From Maniola hyperantus (taxonomy: Eukaryota > Arthropoda > Insecta > Lepidoptera > Nymphalidae), in assembly GCF_902806685.2 (NCBI RefSeq), contig NC_048537.1, positions 15,274,720 to 15,338,719 on the forward strand: 64,000 bases of DNA, read 5' to 3'. This document shows positions 43,578-54,560 of the stretch, piece after piece; positions within the stretch are counted from its first letter, which is position 1; each line of letters begins with the position of its first letter. The translations under genes were made by a program, and so were the position numbers. The notes below the pieces were generated by a model, which was not told the origin of the DNA, did no database searches, and worked only from the letters and a program-made list of their open reading frames with translations.

Positions 43578-43915
43578 TAATAAAATTAAATTAACAATTT
43601 TAATGCAGCGGCCACCAACAAAACAAACGATTTCCTTTTAACACGACTTCCTTCATTAGGATCTTCGTCCGCGGGCGCCGAGCGCTTGTTTATCCATTTA
43701 ATGTCCCTGATAGCGGCTGCGAGGCTTTCAACACGACCATATAATAAGAACTTTGCAACACTTTAAAAAGCCTCTCCTTTTTGCTAGAATTTAACCCCTG
43801 AGATATCATTATAAGCCAAGGGTGCCTTTCCACCGAAGTAGAGACGAGCGTAGAGAAGTGGTCCCTGGTATACCTAAGTTGCAATACGTAAGCGGTTGAC
43901 ACTGTTTTCACTGAA
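43578..43915. repeat. Duplicated segment, copy 2
   Basis: Direct repeat of 42787-43125, offset 789 bp. The RTE-like fragment sits between the two. Confidence 0.75.
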
Positions 43916-44287
43916 AATTAAACCGATTTACTCACTAGTCGGTAAGTAAATCAGTCTTCCATTGTCTCATCCCCTCACTGCTCGTCTCTGTTTCAGTGAA
44001 AACGGAGCCTATGATGAAATTCCATGACCTTCCGTCGACGCTAGTTATTGCTACATTATGACGTAGTCACGCTAACGGGCATTGTTCTTTAAGTATTTGC
44101 TACCAACTTTTCGTAACTTAATGTAGTTTTGGTATTAAAGTATTCCTGCGCTCCTCTATCTTTATCAGTCGTTTTGAAAAAAAAAAATGTGAATTTTATA
44201 CAAGTAAGTGAAAATACCATTGCTTTATTTATTTATTCTTCTCATTTTACGACAATTTTATTTAAAGGATACCTACGACTATTTTTT

Positions 44288-44735
44288 TTTTAATTCATTA
44301 TAGGCGCACGCTTGACCACGATCACACCTGATGGGAAGTCGTGATGTGGCCTAAGATGGGACGCGTTTGCCTAGAAGGTGCCCATTCACTCTTGTTTTAA
44401 AGATACCCGGATTATAATTGGCAGGAAACACTGATCTAGGAAGAGTATTCCAGACCCTAGCCATGCGTATAAGGAATTATGACGCAAAGCGTTTCGTACG
44501 CAAAGGTGGAATGTTGACGACATAGGGGTGGAAACTCGCCCGGTGTCTTGCGGTACGGTGGTAGAGAGGTGAAAGGCTATCCTTTAAATCCGCTCCCCAC
44601 CACCTTCCTCAGGTCATCGGTCCAGCGGGCTAGAGGTCATCCCACACTGCACTTACCGGTACGCGGTCTCCACTCCAGAACACGTCTGCCCCATCGGCTG
44701 TCGGTTCTGCGACAAACATGGCCTAATATCAACTT
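44288..44735 (-). mobile_element. LINE 3' remnants (CR1-like tail plus RTE-like C-terminus)
   Basis: Minus strand 44460-44288 encodes VFPANYNPG-like and TRVNGHLLGKRVPS text ending in AATGAATTAAAAAAA. 44735-44540 encodes LEWRPRTGKCSVG and, in another frame, ARWTDDLRKVVGSG. A T-rich tract (44737-44764) follows. Confidence 0.55.
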
Positions 44736-44929
44736 TTTTTTTTTTTATTTTTTTTTTTTTTTTTATTAACTATCAAATATTGAACATTTTACAAATACTT
44801 TTAACACAACAAAAAAACCACTAAGGTTTAGTATGTTGCTTATCATTCCGTCCATTAATCGATTTTGGGTATAGTCCAAACTATGGCCAAAACCCTGGCC
44901 ATAGCTGATATTAGGCCATGTTTGTATTG

Positions 44930-45340
44930 AAGTTAGAAAGCCTGGAGCACCGCAGAGATGTTAGCTCTCTATGCGTGTTCTATCGCTTTTATAATGGGGA
45001 GTGCTCTGAAGAGCTTTTTGACCTCATTCCACCCTCATTTTTCTACAACCGCACCGTGCGCCACCGTAAGGAATTTCACCCTCACCACCTGGGTGTCTGC
45101 TGCACTTCGACCGTCCGCTGTGCCAGATCCTTCTTTCCACGCACATGCAAACTGTGGAACCAACTCCCATCGGCGGTGTTCCCACTAGATTACAACATGG
45201 GGTTATTCAAGGGGCGGACCAACAAATTCCTAAAAGGCCGACAACGCATCGGCGGTTCCTCTGGTGCTGCGAATGTTCATGGGGGGCGGTAATCACTTAA
45301 CATCAGGTGACCCGCCTGCTCGTTTGCTCGCTATCTCTAA
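44930..45340 (+). mobile_element. CR1-like LINE 3' end, frame open
   Basis: A 124-codon frame (44918-45292) runs LESLEHRRDVSSLCVFYRFY, EELFDLIPPSFFYNRTVRHR, SFFPRTCKLWNQLPSAVFPL and FKGRTNKFLKGRQRIGGSSG. It is the only copy here whose C-terminal coding part is not frameshifted. It ends GCTCGCTATCTCTAAAAAAA. Confidence 0.75.
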
Positions 45341-45348
45341 AAAAAAAC

Positions 45349-45412
45349 CCTTCTCACTCTGAGAGTAGACCCGTGCTCTGTAGTGAGCCGGCGATGGGTT
45401 GATCATGATGAT
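45349..45412 (+). repeat. SINE 3' fragment
   Basis: CCCTTCTCACTCTGAGAGTA ... CCGGCGATGGGTTGATCATG, directly after the LINE tail. Confidence 0.7.
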
Positions 45413-46273
45413 GTATCCACTATCCAATATGTTGTCTAGGAAAGTTTCGATAAAATTCCCATTGTCGTTTAATCTAAAGTTCATTGTCAGACGCCAGGAC
45501 GTACGTGATCAGTTTTTTATAACCTACGTGACTTGAATGCTCATTTGTAAAAAAATAACATTTGCTACAGCACAACAAACTCGTAAATAATAGCATCTTT
45601 TATTTATTACTCTCGAATGTAGTTCTTTTTTCAAAGAAATATTTTCCTTTAACAGTACCTTTACAAACATACTTTTACAAGTTCTTTTGAATAGTTCATT
45701 TACTTAACATTTTTCATTTTAGTAAATCAGTCACTTTTATCCAATCATTTGCCAACATTTTTCAGTTTTCACCTACTACATAATGTTAATATTTTCTTTT
45801 TATTATAAAAAAATGTTTTTACCTGTGTCCTTTACAAACTTTGAAACCATCCAACCGATTTAAATTTTAAACCGATGTGCCCCAAACCGCTTTCATTAGA
45901 AAGACAATAATAAGAAGATGGTTTTGGAGTAATTTTTTTGTCCTTTTAGCGTAGTAGCACACGCCCGGTATCCGCTAGTATAATATAATAATTATTATTG
46001 TTGTTCGAATATTATCTCATTTGGATGTCATGTTTCATATAGATTTTATATCTTTTGCAGACTAATTGGAAAATTATCTTGTACATTCTTAACAAAATTA
46101 ACGTTTTTTTGTAATGATAATAATCATTTGAAATCGCTACTGTTCGCTAATTATGTTATTATTATTATTGTGATAACAAACAACTCATTCGGTAGCAACT
46201 ACACGATACCTAACGATAAAAATGAATTAATTTTAACTTTTTTTCGACGTTCTGTGTTTTTCACTCTCATTTT
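45413..46273. other. AT-rich intergenic DNA, nothing recognised
   Basis: Short frames only; one decayed repeat-like patch at 45815-45985. Confidence 0.4.
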
Positions 46274-46682
46274 TAGGGTTCCGTACCTCAAAAGGAAAAA
46301 AGGAACCCTTATAGGATCACTTCGTTGGCTGTCTGTCGTGTCTGTCAAAAAAACCTATAGGGTATTTCCCGTTGACCTATACTCATAAAATTTGGCAGGT
46401 AGATAGGTAAGATAGGTCTTATAGCCCAAGTAAAGGAAAAAATCCGTAAACCATGAATTTACAAAAAAATATTAAAATGTGCTTCAATTTTCAAAGTAAT
46501 ATAGCTATACCAAGTGGGATATCATATGAAAGGGCTTTACCTGTAGGTACATTCTAAAACAGATTTTTATTTATTTTTGTGCATAATAGTTTTTGATTTA
46601 TCGTGCCAAATGTCGAAAAAAATACCCAAGTACGGAATCCTCGGTGCGCGAATCTGACTTGCACTTGGCCGGGTTTTTAGGG
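46274..46682 (+). repeat. GTTCCGTACC/(GTCT)n repeat, full length
   Basis: TTAGGGTTCCGTACCTCAAA, AACCCTTATAGGATCACTTC, AGTGGGATATCATATGAAAG, ending CTTGCACTTGGCCGGGTTTT. Confidence 0.8.
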
Positions 46683-46724
46683 TTACGTATACCCTTTCAA
46701 ACTATTTACGTTTATGATTAGAAT

Positions 46725-46870
46725 CATCATTTTCGTTAACCGATAGACGTCCACAGCTGGACTTAGGTCTCATGTAGAAACTTCCACACGCCACAGTCTT
46801 GCGCCGTCCTTCTACTCGTTTTATTTCGTCTATCTACCTAGTGGAGGGTCTGCCTACGCTGTGCTTTCCA
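46725..46870 (-). mobile_element. RTE-like LINE 3' fragment
   Basis: CGATAGACGTCCACAGCTGG, CACGCCACAGTCTTGCGCCG and TACCTAGTGGAGGGTCTGCC: complement of the RTE ending. Confidence 0.6.
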
Positions 46871-47044
46871 ATGCAAGTGCGATAATAATTAGAATAATAA
46901 TAGATAATAATATATCTTATTAAGTACTTTTATTTTTCTAACAGGAACAAATGAGTCAACTGAAACTATTATAAAAAAATGTTTAATTTTTCAATTTTTA
47001 CCATTTTTACCAAAAGATTCAATTCCATCTAAATAAATGACATA

Positions 47045-47279
47045 CTACTCGTGCGCAATAAGTTGAGACGGGGGGCGGTGACGCCACAGACGCGTGGTTG
47101 TACTGTAGACAAAAATCGGAGCGCGTCGTCGCTGCGTGATGTAAGCAAGTACGAGACTAAGATGTTAAAAAAATGGCGTTGTCTACAGTACAACACGGGA
47201 GCTTGAGGGGAAGGGCGCACAGGGCAAGCGGGCGGAGGGTTGCATTCCAGGCGAGTCTCAACTTATCGCGCACGGGTAG
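47045..47279. mobile_element. Mariner-type MITE, 235 bp, 240 bp from the lipase C stop
   Basis: 25-bp TIRs CTACTCGTGCGCAATAAGTT(GAGAC) and the inverted GTCTCAACTTATCGCGCACG(GGTAG), two mismatches; TA on each side. The interior has a second inverted pair GTACTGTAGACAA... and TTGTCTACAGTAC. Confidence 0.8.
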
Positions 47280-47518
47280 TACCTATGCATATTTTATCTC
47301 ATCTTGATATATTGTCTTAAAAAATAAATAATGAGTAGATATTCTAAAAAGATAGCAAAATATAATCTCATCATTAAATCACCGATTTTTCTACGATTTT
47401 CAATTTTCACCAAATCTTACCAAGTCACCAAAAATATCATCAAGATACAAACGCATAACAAGATTAATTTACAAATTTTGATATTATCATAGATGTTTGT
47501 GCGATACGCATCATAATT

Positions 47519-50500
47519 TTATTTATTCTTTTTGTTCAATTCTTCAAGAATGTAATCTGTAACTAATGTTCTAGAATCGGGGGCAATTACGAAGTCAGTG
47601 TGAGTGAAGCTATCGCGAGCAACACGACGAACTTTCGTGTTCGGCATTACTCTAGCCATGTCTAGCACGTCTCTTTCATCCAACAAAATATCACTGACTG
47701 TATAGTGCATAGTGATTTCTGCACTGATCAATCTTAGATTATACGATGGTGGAGCAAAACGACCGTATGTTAATATGTTGCCAAGTACACCATAGTTCCA
47801 ACTCCTGAATCTACTATCCCTGATGTTTTGCCCGAAGTGCGCGTATTGCTTGATCGAGGCTCCAGCTAATATTTCCCAAGGTACATCCTGTAATAATTAA
47901 ATATAGAGTTTCATTTTTATTTAAAATAACTTTCACTTTTTAGGGTTCCGTACCTCAAAAGGAAAAACGGAACACTTATAGGATCACTTTGTTGTCTGTC
48001 TGTCTGTCTGTCTGTCTGTCAAGAAACCTACAGGGTACTTGCTGTTGACCTAGAATCATGAAATTTGGCAGGTAGGTAGATCTTATAGCTGACATTTGGG
48101 GAAAAATCTGTAAACCGTGAATTTAGGGTTAGATCACACAAAAAAAATTAAATTCAACTTTCGAAGTGAGTGACTATATCAAGTGGGGTATCATATGAAA
48201 GGTCTTCACCTGTACATTCTAAAACAGATTTTTATTTATTTTTATGCATCATAGTTTTTGAATTAACGTGCAAAATAACGAAAAATACGACTGTAGTACG
48301 GAACCCTCATTGCGCGAGCCTGACTCGCACTTGGCCGGTTTTTATTCAGGCAAGCATATTAAGTCACATTAAAATATTTGCGTACCTGTGTAAAATTAAT
48401 TTTTATTCTAATCGCTTTTGATATTGGATTGTTAAAGTACTAAAGATTTTACCGCTCTTATTTAGTAGAATGGTGCTTTACATTTTATTTAAACTATTTT
48501 ACATTTTAAGTAACATAGTCAAGGAAAAGAGTATACGATTTACAAGTAATTTATTAATAAGGTACTCACCAAGTATTCTTTTAGTGACGTAAGAGCAAAT
48601 TCTTTTGCGTGTGGATAGTTTTCATTGAGTTCGTCTATTTTTTCACTATCGCCTTTGTGTGTAGGTCCGAGTTCCTTAGAACCAAGTCTTACAGCAAGTG
48701 TCTAAAAGCAAAAGTACCCTGATTAAATCAGTGAAAGTATTCGTCTATATGAAACTTTATCTCTATAGTAGAATTTGAAAGCTCGATTCTGAAGTTGATA
48801 ATATCAATAATATTACGCTTGGTGTGAATAGATCATTCTAAATCTCTTCTGGCGTAGCGCTAAAGTTCGACAGGTACCATAATTTGAGTAATTTGAAATA
48901 AGCTTTTTGGCTGATATTTTTTGGGCCGCATTTGAAGCACTTATTTCATTTCTTGAGCATTTTATTTCAATGTGCAGAAGAGTATTTTTTACTCTATGAC
49001 AATCATTTGAGTTATAAGGATACTTATATAAAGATTTCAATACTTACGTAAATCGTATCGGTTCTTTGTGCGGCAACACTCAAAGCTGTACTAGGGAAAT
49101 ATCTTTGGTATCCCACTGCAGCTAGCAAGTTAACCGACTTGAATATCTTATTATACTCAGGCTTAACTGAATTAAGGACTAGGAAAGCGGTCCCGCCTTG
49201 CGAGTGACCAATGTAGTTTAGCTGTTCGTTCTCCGTGTACTCGAGGACATAATTCAGCATAGCAGGAAGGTCCTTGAGAGCGATATCTTCAAAAGTGTAG
49301 TCGAAGAACTCCTTTCTGTCATAATAGTCATCAGGGTCAAGGGTAACGTGGCGTCGGGAGTTGATGACGCCTCGTGCGTTGCCCATCCATACGTCGTAGC
49401 CAGCGTCTGCGAGGGTGTAAGCTGAAATAAAGAAAACAGGTTTCTTACTAATGATTTTAAGCTTTTTTCGTGGTTTAACCACATATCATAATGTAGATAA
49501 CGGGGGTTTTTTTAGATTATTGATTTTTTTAGATAAAATGCCTTTTCTTACCTTTGATTGTAAACTGTAATAGGTTCTCTCTATAACATATAATATTATA
49601 TCCCACTAAGAAAACAATTTCAGAAATTTTACCCCAGTGAAACCATTTGGTGAATAAGTCTATGATAAAAAGTATAAGGAATTTGTTACAGAAATAAAAA
49701 GGAGAAGGGTTTAGCTATATTGTACCACGCTGGTCAGGTGCGAATTGGCAGACTTAAGCTTTAAATTAAAATCTTCAAAACGGTTGTTAACGAAGTGCTT
49801 ACACGTTTCAGCTTATTATTAATTAGTACGCAAATGTTGTGCGTGACTGGATTAACGTTAACATCTATTATCTTTTACATTTATTGCGTATTGTCATTTC
49901 AATTATGTAATGTTGTTATTTTATTTAAATCCTTTTGAAAGTATAAGACATTTAGAACAGTTAAAAATACTGTACTTTTTACAGTTTTACGATATTATGA
50001 CTCATTCAACTTCTCCTGATACAATAAACTGTTATTTGACCTTGTAAGTTCAAGTCAAATCCTCATCATCATAGCCTATAACAGTCATAACAATCCACTG
50101 CTCGACTAAAGGTCTCTCACCTTAGCTTAGCGACCATGTCTCGGATCCATATGTCATCACTGGTAACACGCAACATTCGAAGACTTCGGTCTTCAAGCAC
50201 TGAGGGATTTCAGACGAGAAGACTTACCTAAACTAAATTCTGGACCTAGATAGATGAAAGCTATCGCAGAATTGTGTAGTCCATGCATTAGGAAGACTAC
50301 GGGTTTTCGTTTTGGAGAGCTGTCACTTTTTTCATATCGGCCGAATGGAATTCTATTCATCTCCAAGATGTAACCATCACTGGTAGTGACGCTGTGGCTC
50401 TCACTGTAGTAACCATCTCGTGCTATTCTCTTTTCCTGTAAAAAAAAGAAAAAATTTACGTAAAGAAAAATCTGAAATTGCTCATATTATGGGCAAATTG

Positions 50501-53500
50501 CGTGACATTGTTAAAGAAATTGGTTCAATCACTGCCCATATTATAAATGCGAAAGTGTGTTTGTTGTTGTCGGATTATTGGTATGTTGGTTTGTTCTTTA
50601 ATCGCGTCGCAACGGAGCAACGGATTGACGTGATTTTTTTGCATTGGTATAGTTAAAGACCAGCAGGGCGATTGTCTAAAACCTGCATCAATCATTATTA
50701 CAATCTCAATTGTTCTGATTGGCTGAATTTGTGCGATTCTTCTTGCAACAATGCATTGTGGCCAATAGTGAGCGAGCATTAACCAATCAGAGATGATTGC
50801 GATCGTGACATTGTAGCTGTCAAACAACCGCGGTAGGGCCACTGGAGAAATCCCGAAAAATCAAAGAGTCGCAGGCATCAGCCAGTAGTTTGTAAATCCT
50901 TTAGTAGAATACCAATACTTCAATCTCAAGCTCCAAAATGACCTTTTCAATGAGGATCTGTTTATTGTTAGAATAGATTAAAATCAGCATACCACCCGTC
51001 TTACATACCAGGTTTTTCAAAACCATTGAACTACAATAAGCTACTTAAGTTTTTAATTTTTCGTATAATAAACAATAAAATAAAATACATTTAAATACAT
51101 ATAAAAGTAGCAAATTCTTTGATTTTGTAGCAACGGTTTTATTTCAAGTAGAAAGAATAAAATATAGACATGCGCTTCGAATGATCTGCCAAACCAAGAA
51201 TCGGCTTGGCTTTTAAGTAGAGCGTCTGTTTGAAAGAACCGACTTACGGCTTAAGCTAAGTTTGATCTATTTAACTAAACCAGCGCTTTAGATCAGTGCT
51301 AAAACCTTGGCAACAGTTTATACACTTTGGATATATTTTTTTTCCAGAAAAAACAGAAATTTCAGTTGAGTACATTAAAATACACAGATCGCCATCCTCC
51401 ATTCGATAGATAAATTATTTATTGCCTCACAAAACATTAAATAAATAAATAATAAATAAAGCCTTTATTGCTGAATTTACATTTAAAAATTGCATAATTT
51501 AAATCTCGCACTTTAGTTCTTTCCGATCAGCGCGTCTTCTGACGCATAGGCCTCCTCCAGGTTTTTCCATATGAGTCTGTTTTGTGCTTCTCTTGTCCAT
51601 ATATATCGTCTACCCAGCGCTTCCTTTGTCTACCCCTTTTCCGCTTTGAGTCATCCCTAACTTCCCATTCTGTTATAGCTTTGGTCCACTTCTTTGACTT
51701 CTCTCGAAGCATGTTGCTTCAATTTACATACAAATAAAAAATTATGTGCGCAAAGGGAGACTAAAGGGGTATTAGTAAAAATGATCCCCTCCAAACAACC
51801 GTTTCTTTATTATAATATGTTCTGAAAAGAATTTATAATAATGAAACGCAAACTCACTAGTATATTAATTTAATTTTGATTCATTTTGTTCAAACGATAT
51901 AGGATAGATATAGGTAGGAACGATATAGGCCGGCAACGCATTGGTGGTTCCTCCGGTGCTGCAAATGTTTATGGGCGGCGGTAATCATTTAACATCAGGT
52001 GACCTGCCTGCTCGTTTGCTCACCATTTTTATTTTTAAAAAAACATAGACTTAGTGTTTCTAAATAGCCTTGGTATTGAACATTCTTTTTATTTCTTCAC
52101 AAATCATAATGTTATCGTTCTTTGTTATTTACCTATGCAATTTATTTTAATCCATTTGATAAGTTTTCATTTATCAATGTCGTAATATGTTATCAATATA
52201 ACCTTTGTGTTGATTTATCAGATACAGTAGGAAAGTTGCTCCGTATGTTGGTTCATCCAACAAACGGAGCTACTTTGCACTGTTTATTGGCCCGATTTCA
52301 ATAAACTTCACAAAGTTGTCACTCTCCTTATCTATACCCATGCAAAAAATCACGTCAATCCGTTGCACCGTTGCGACGTGATTGAAGGACAAACCAACAA
52401 ATAAACACACTTTTGCATTTATAATTTGGATACCTATTACCTACTGATGATAGGCGCCCTAATAGTGCTAATTAATTACGTAAAACTAAAACTATTACGG
52501 TTCCAAAGGCGCCCTGTAGCCCTACCGCGTTTGTTAAGACAGCTACAATGTCACGATCGCAATCATCTCTGATTGGTTAATGCTCGCTCACTATTACATA
52601 CACGAAACACAACTCGGCGCTATATTCAGATTCCTTTACTGTTACAGCAATCAGGCTATGGAACGCCCTTCCTCAGCAGGTACGACAAGCTCCGTGTCTT
52701 AACGTTTTCAAGACTCGTGTATATAAACACTATCTAAACTGTCAGAACCCTTCTATGTAATTACACATTATTAAATATATTATCCTACAATTAAAACATC
52801 AATATTACTCATAATATTATTGTTGTATATTTATTATTCATCTATCACTATATTATATATTAATATATGTATATATATTATGTATTATATATGTACCTGT
52901 GTATATCTTTATCTATATATTATTATTAAGGCATTTCTGTGCCTATTAATATACATATTACTTATATTATAATTATTATCTTTATGTTCCCTAACAACTT
53001 ACGTACACCTTAAACCCAGTTTTCACTAGCCCTTAAATCCTCTTCAACCTAGTTGCCTGGTAGAGATCGCTTCACAGCGATAAGGCCGCTGATTGTATGT
53101 TCTTCTTTTACATATTTCTTTTTGTGTCTTTTTATTTTTATTTCTTGGTGTACAATAAAGAATAAAAACAAACAAACAAACTATTGGCCACAATGCATTG
53201 TTGCAAGAAGAATCGCACAAATTCAGCCAATCAGAACAATTGAGATTGTAATAATTATTGATGCAGGTTTTAGACAATCGCCCTACTGATGTGAGAAGAA
53301 AAAAGGCCTTCTCATTCTAAGAGGAGACCCTTGCTCAGTAGTGCGCCGGCGATGGACTGATACGCATAATGTAAGAAAAAAGTCACAACTACTTACTATA
53401 TCATAACGCTTGGATTCTACTGCTTGTCTATCTGTCGAATCCACACTTGAAGGTAAGGCCTGCGCGCAGGCTATCAGGATCACTATTGTGACTATTCCCA

Positions 53501-53504
53501 ACAT
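47519..53504 (-). CDS. Lipase C: secreted acid lipase (lipase 1/3-like), five exons
   Basis: Exons in transcript order: 53504-53397, 50435-50228, 49421-49048, 48701-48570, 47887-47519; GT-AG, phases 0, 1, 0, 0; 396 residues. Same family as A and B. Visible: signal peptide MLGIVTIVILIACAQA, DGYYSESHSVTTSDGYILEM, VVFLMHG, DVWMGNARG, GHSQGGT with Ser179, and candidate Asp340 (HYTVSD) and His370 (FTHTDF). The Gly before the Asp in A and B is Ser here. Exon 4 (44 codons) is hydrophilic and has no cysteine, unlike A and B. Intron 1 is the longest of the cluster (2961 bp) and full of nested transposons. Start at 53504 follows the conserved TATA-initiator spacing; a GTG-initiated extension upstream is not supported. 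AATAAA overlaps the stop region. Confidence 0.92.
47937..48346 (+). repeat. GTTCCGTACC/(GTCT)n repeat, full length, in lipase C intron 4
   Basis: TTTTAGGGTTCCGTACCTCA, (GTCT)n, AAATTTGGCAGGTAGGTAGA, AAGTGGGGTATCATATGAAA, ending CGCACTTGGCCGGTTTTTAT. It fills most of the intron, antisense to the gene. Confidence 0.85.
49697..49757 (-). repeat. SINE fragment in lipase C intron 2
   Basis: GGAGAAGGGTTTAGCTATAT and CCACGCTGGTCAGGTGCGAA. Confidence 0.5.
50085..50223 (-). mobile_element. RTE-like LINE fragment at the lipase C exon 2 donor
   Basis: GCGACCATGTCTCGGATCCA, ACACGCAACATTCGAAGACT and TCTTCAAGCACTGAGGGATT match the same LINE as 58929-59040. The similarity reaches 50223, position +5 of the intron. 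Confidence 0.65.
50534..50890 (+). repeat. F2b repeat split by a MITE, lipase C intron 1
   Basis: Left part ATTATAAATGCGAAAGTGTG ... GGTATAGTTAAAGACCAG; right part GAGAAATCCCGAAAAATCAA ... GCATCAGCCAGTAG resumes after 50839. Confidence 0.7.
50664..50839 (+). mobile_element. MITE with AGGGCGATTGT end, nested in F2b
   Basis: AGGGCGATTGTCTAAAACCT ... TTCTGATTGGCTGAA ... AACCAATCAGAGATGATTGC ... CAACCGCGGTAGGGC. Internal CAATCAGA inverted motifs. Two other copies: split at 52520-53285 and diverged at 54392-54560. Confidence 0.7.
51520..51715 (-). mobile_element. LINE C-terminal fragment (KRGRQRKRWVDDI type)
   Basis: Minus strand reads KKWTKAITEWEVRDDSKRKR then GRQRKRWVDDIYGQ, the conserved ending of a LINE ORF2. 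Preceded by an A-rich-tail complement (TAAATAAATAATAAATAAAG). Confidence 0.6.
51927..52028 (+). mobile_element. CR1-like LINE 3' end, short
   Basis: GGCCGGCAACGCATTGGTGG, GTAATCATTTAACATCAGGT, GCCTGCTCGTTTGCTCACCA. Confidence 0.65.
52320..52440 (-). repeat. F2b repeat, 5' half
   Basis: CCATGCAAAAAATCACGTCA, GTTGCGACGTGATTGAAGGA and CATTTATAATTTGGATA. Confidence 0.65.
52520..53285 (-). mobile_element. Second AGGGCGATTGT MITE, split by a LINE
   Basis: Left part GCCCTACCGCG ... GCTCGCTCACTAT ends at 52594; right part TGGCCACAATGCATTG ... AGACAATCGCCCT runs 53185-53285. Compared with the intact copy at 50664, nothing but the inserted LINE separates them. Confidence 0.8.
52595..53184 (+). mobile_element. 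LINE 3' end nested in a MITE, lipase C intron 1
   Basis: Encodes FPFTVTAIRLWNALPQQVRQ and NVFKTRVYKHYL, a CR1/Jockey-like C-terminus. A long AT-rich 3' UTR follows, then GAGATCGCTTCACAGCGATA and TGTACAATAAAGAATAAAAA. ACTAT is present at both junctions, a probable 5-bp target duplication. Confidence 0.75.
53297..53365 (+). repeat. SINE 3' fragment in lipase C intron 1
   Basis: GGCCTTCTCATTCTAAGAGG and GCCGGCGATGGACTGAT. Confidence 0.55.
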
Positions 53505-53521
53505 GGTAATTATTTGACAAA

Positions 53522-53555
53522 TGACCACGAATTACTCTCCGAGTCGTTATTTATA
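53522..53555 (-). promoter_or_regulatory. Lipase C core promoter: TATA box and initiator
   Basis: TATAAAT at 53555-53549; initiator-like TCATTTG with its A at 53522 (33 nt); start codon 18 nt further. Confidence 0.72.
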
Positions 53556-54391
53556 ATCTGCTTAATATCTTAATCCACGGATTACAACGTTAATATGTGT
53601 AAATTTGATTTGTTGGTTTGTATTTATTAGTTTTTTTTATCTAATAGCACAAATAGACATTCATCGAATAGTCACTAAGCTTGACTGAATATATTCTGAT
53701 CCCGTGCAAGATATAATGTTCTCTTGAAAATTATCTTGACCGGCAAGATAAAACTACAGAGAGTTACTTTTCAGCCAATATTAAAAATAAAACACTTCGA
53801 ATTTATTTAGTCGGCGTCTAAGTAATTAAAATATTATTATTTTACCCGGGTTTTTATGGTACTAATAAAATAGAAATCTGAGCCTTTATAAACAATAAGT
53901 GTACCTACTTTTATTGGTGATACTTTTAATTAAAATAAACAGGCTTATCTTCATCAAGATAACGTCTTATCTTAGTTAATATTTCCTGTTTTATTGTTCA
54001 TAATAGTTTCTACACTTACTTTCAGGACATTCCGAAAAATATATTTATATGTACTAATATCCGTTATTATAAAGAGCATCATTATGGATCAAAAAGCCAA
54101 TTAAAATAACAGTAGGTAAAGACTATCATCAATCAATAAATTTTTGTTTGAATCTGTAATGCGTAAAATTTGGAAAATCGGATTACAAGCGGATTACAAG
54201 TAGATTCTTATCATATTAGTTTTAATCCGATTTGAAAATGATTAGGTACTTAATTAATGTAATAGTTTTAGCATGAGAAACTAACATAAGCCCAACTTCT
54301 TATGGCGCGACAGTTTAGCAGAACATGCTCTACCGTTTGGTTGATGACAACCGTCACAACTGCAAAATGGATCAGCGGCTCGATTGCGGTA
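53556..54391. other. Upstream region of lipase C, nothing recognised
   Basis: AT-rich. The block shared by lipases A and B upstream is not seen here. Confidence 0.4.
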
Positions 54392-54560
54392 GAATGACAG
54401 CTACAATGTCACGATCGCAATCACCTCTGCATTGCATACAATGCATTGATGCAACTAGTGATTGTATACTCTTTGGTTGCAACAAGAATACCATAAATTC
54501 AGCCAACCCCAACAATTGCGATTGTAATAATGATTGATGCAGGTTTCCCGCAATCGAGAC
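54392..54560 (-). mobile_element. Diverged third copy of the AGGGCGATTGT MITE
   Basis: GACAGCTACAATGTCACGAT, GCAACAAGAATACCATAAAT and TAATGATTGATGCAGGTTTC. Confidence 0.6.
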
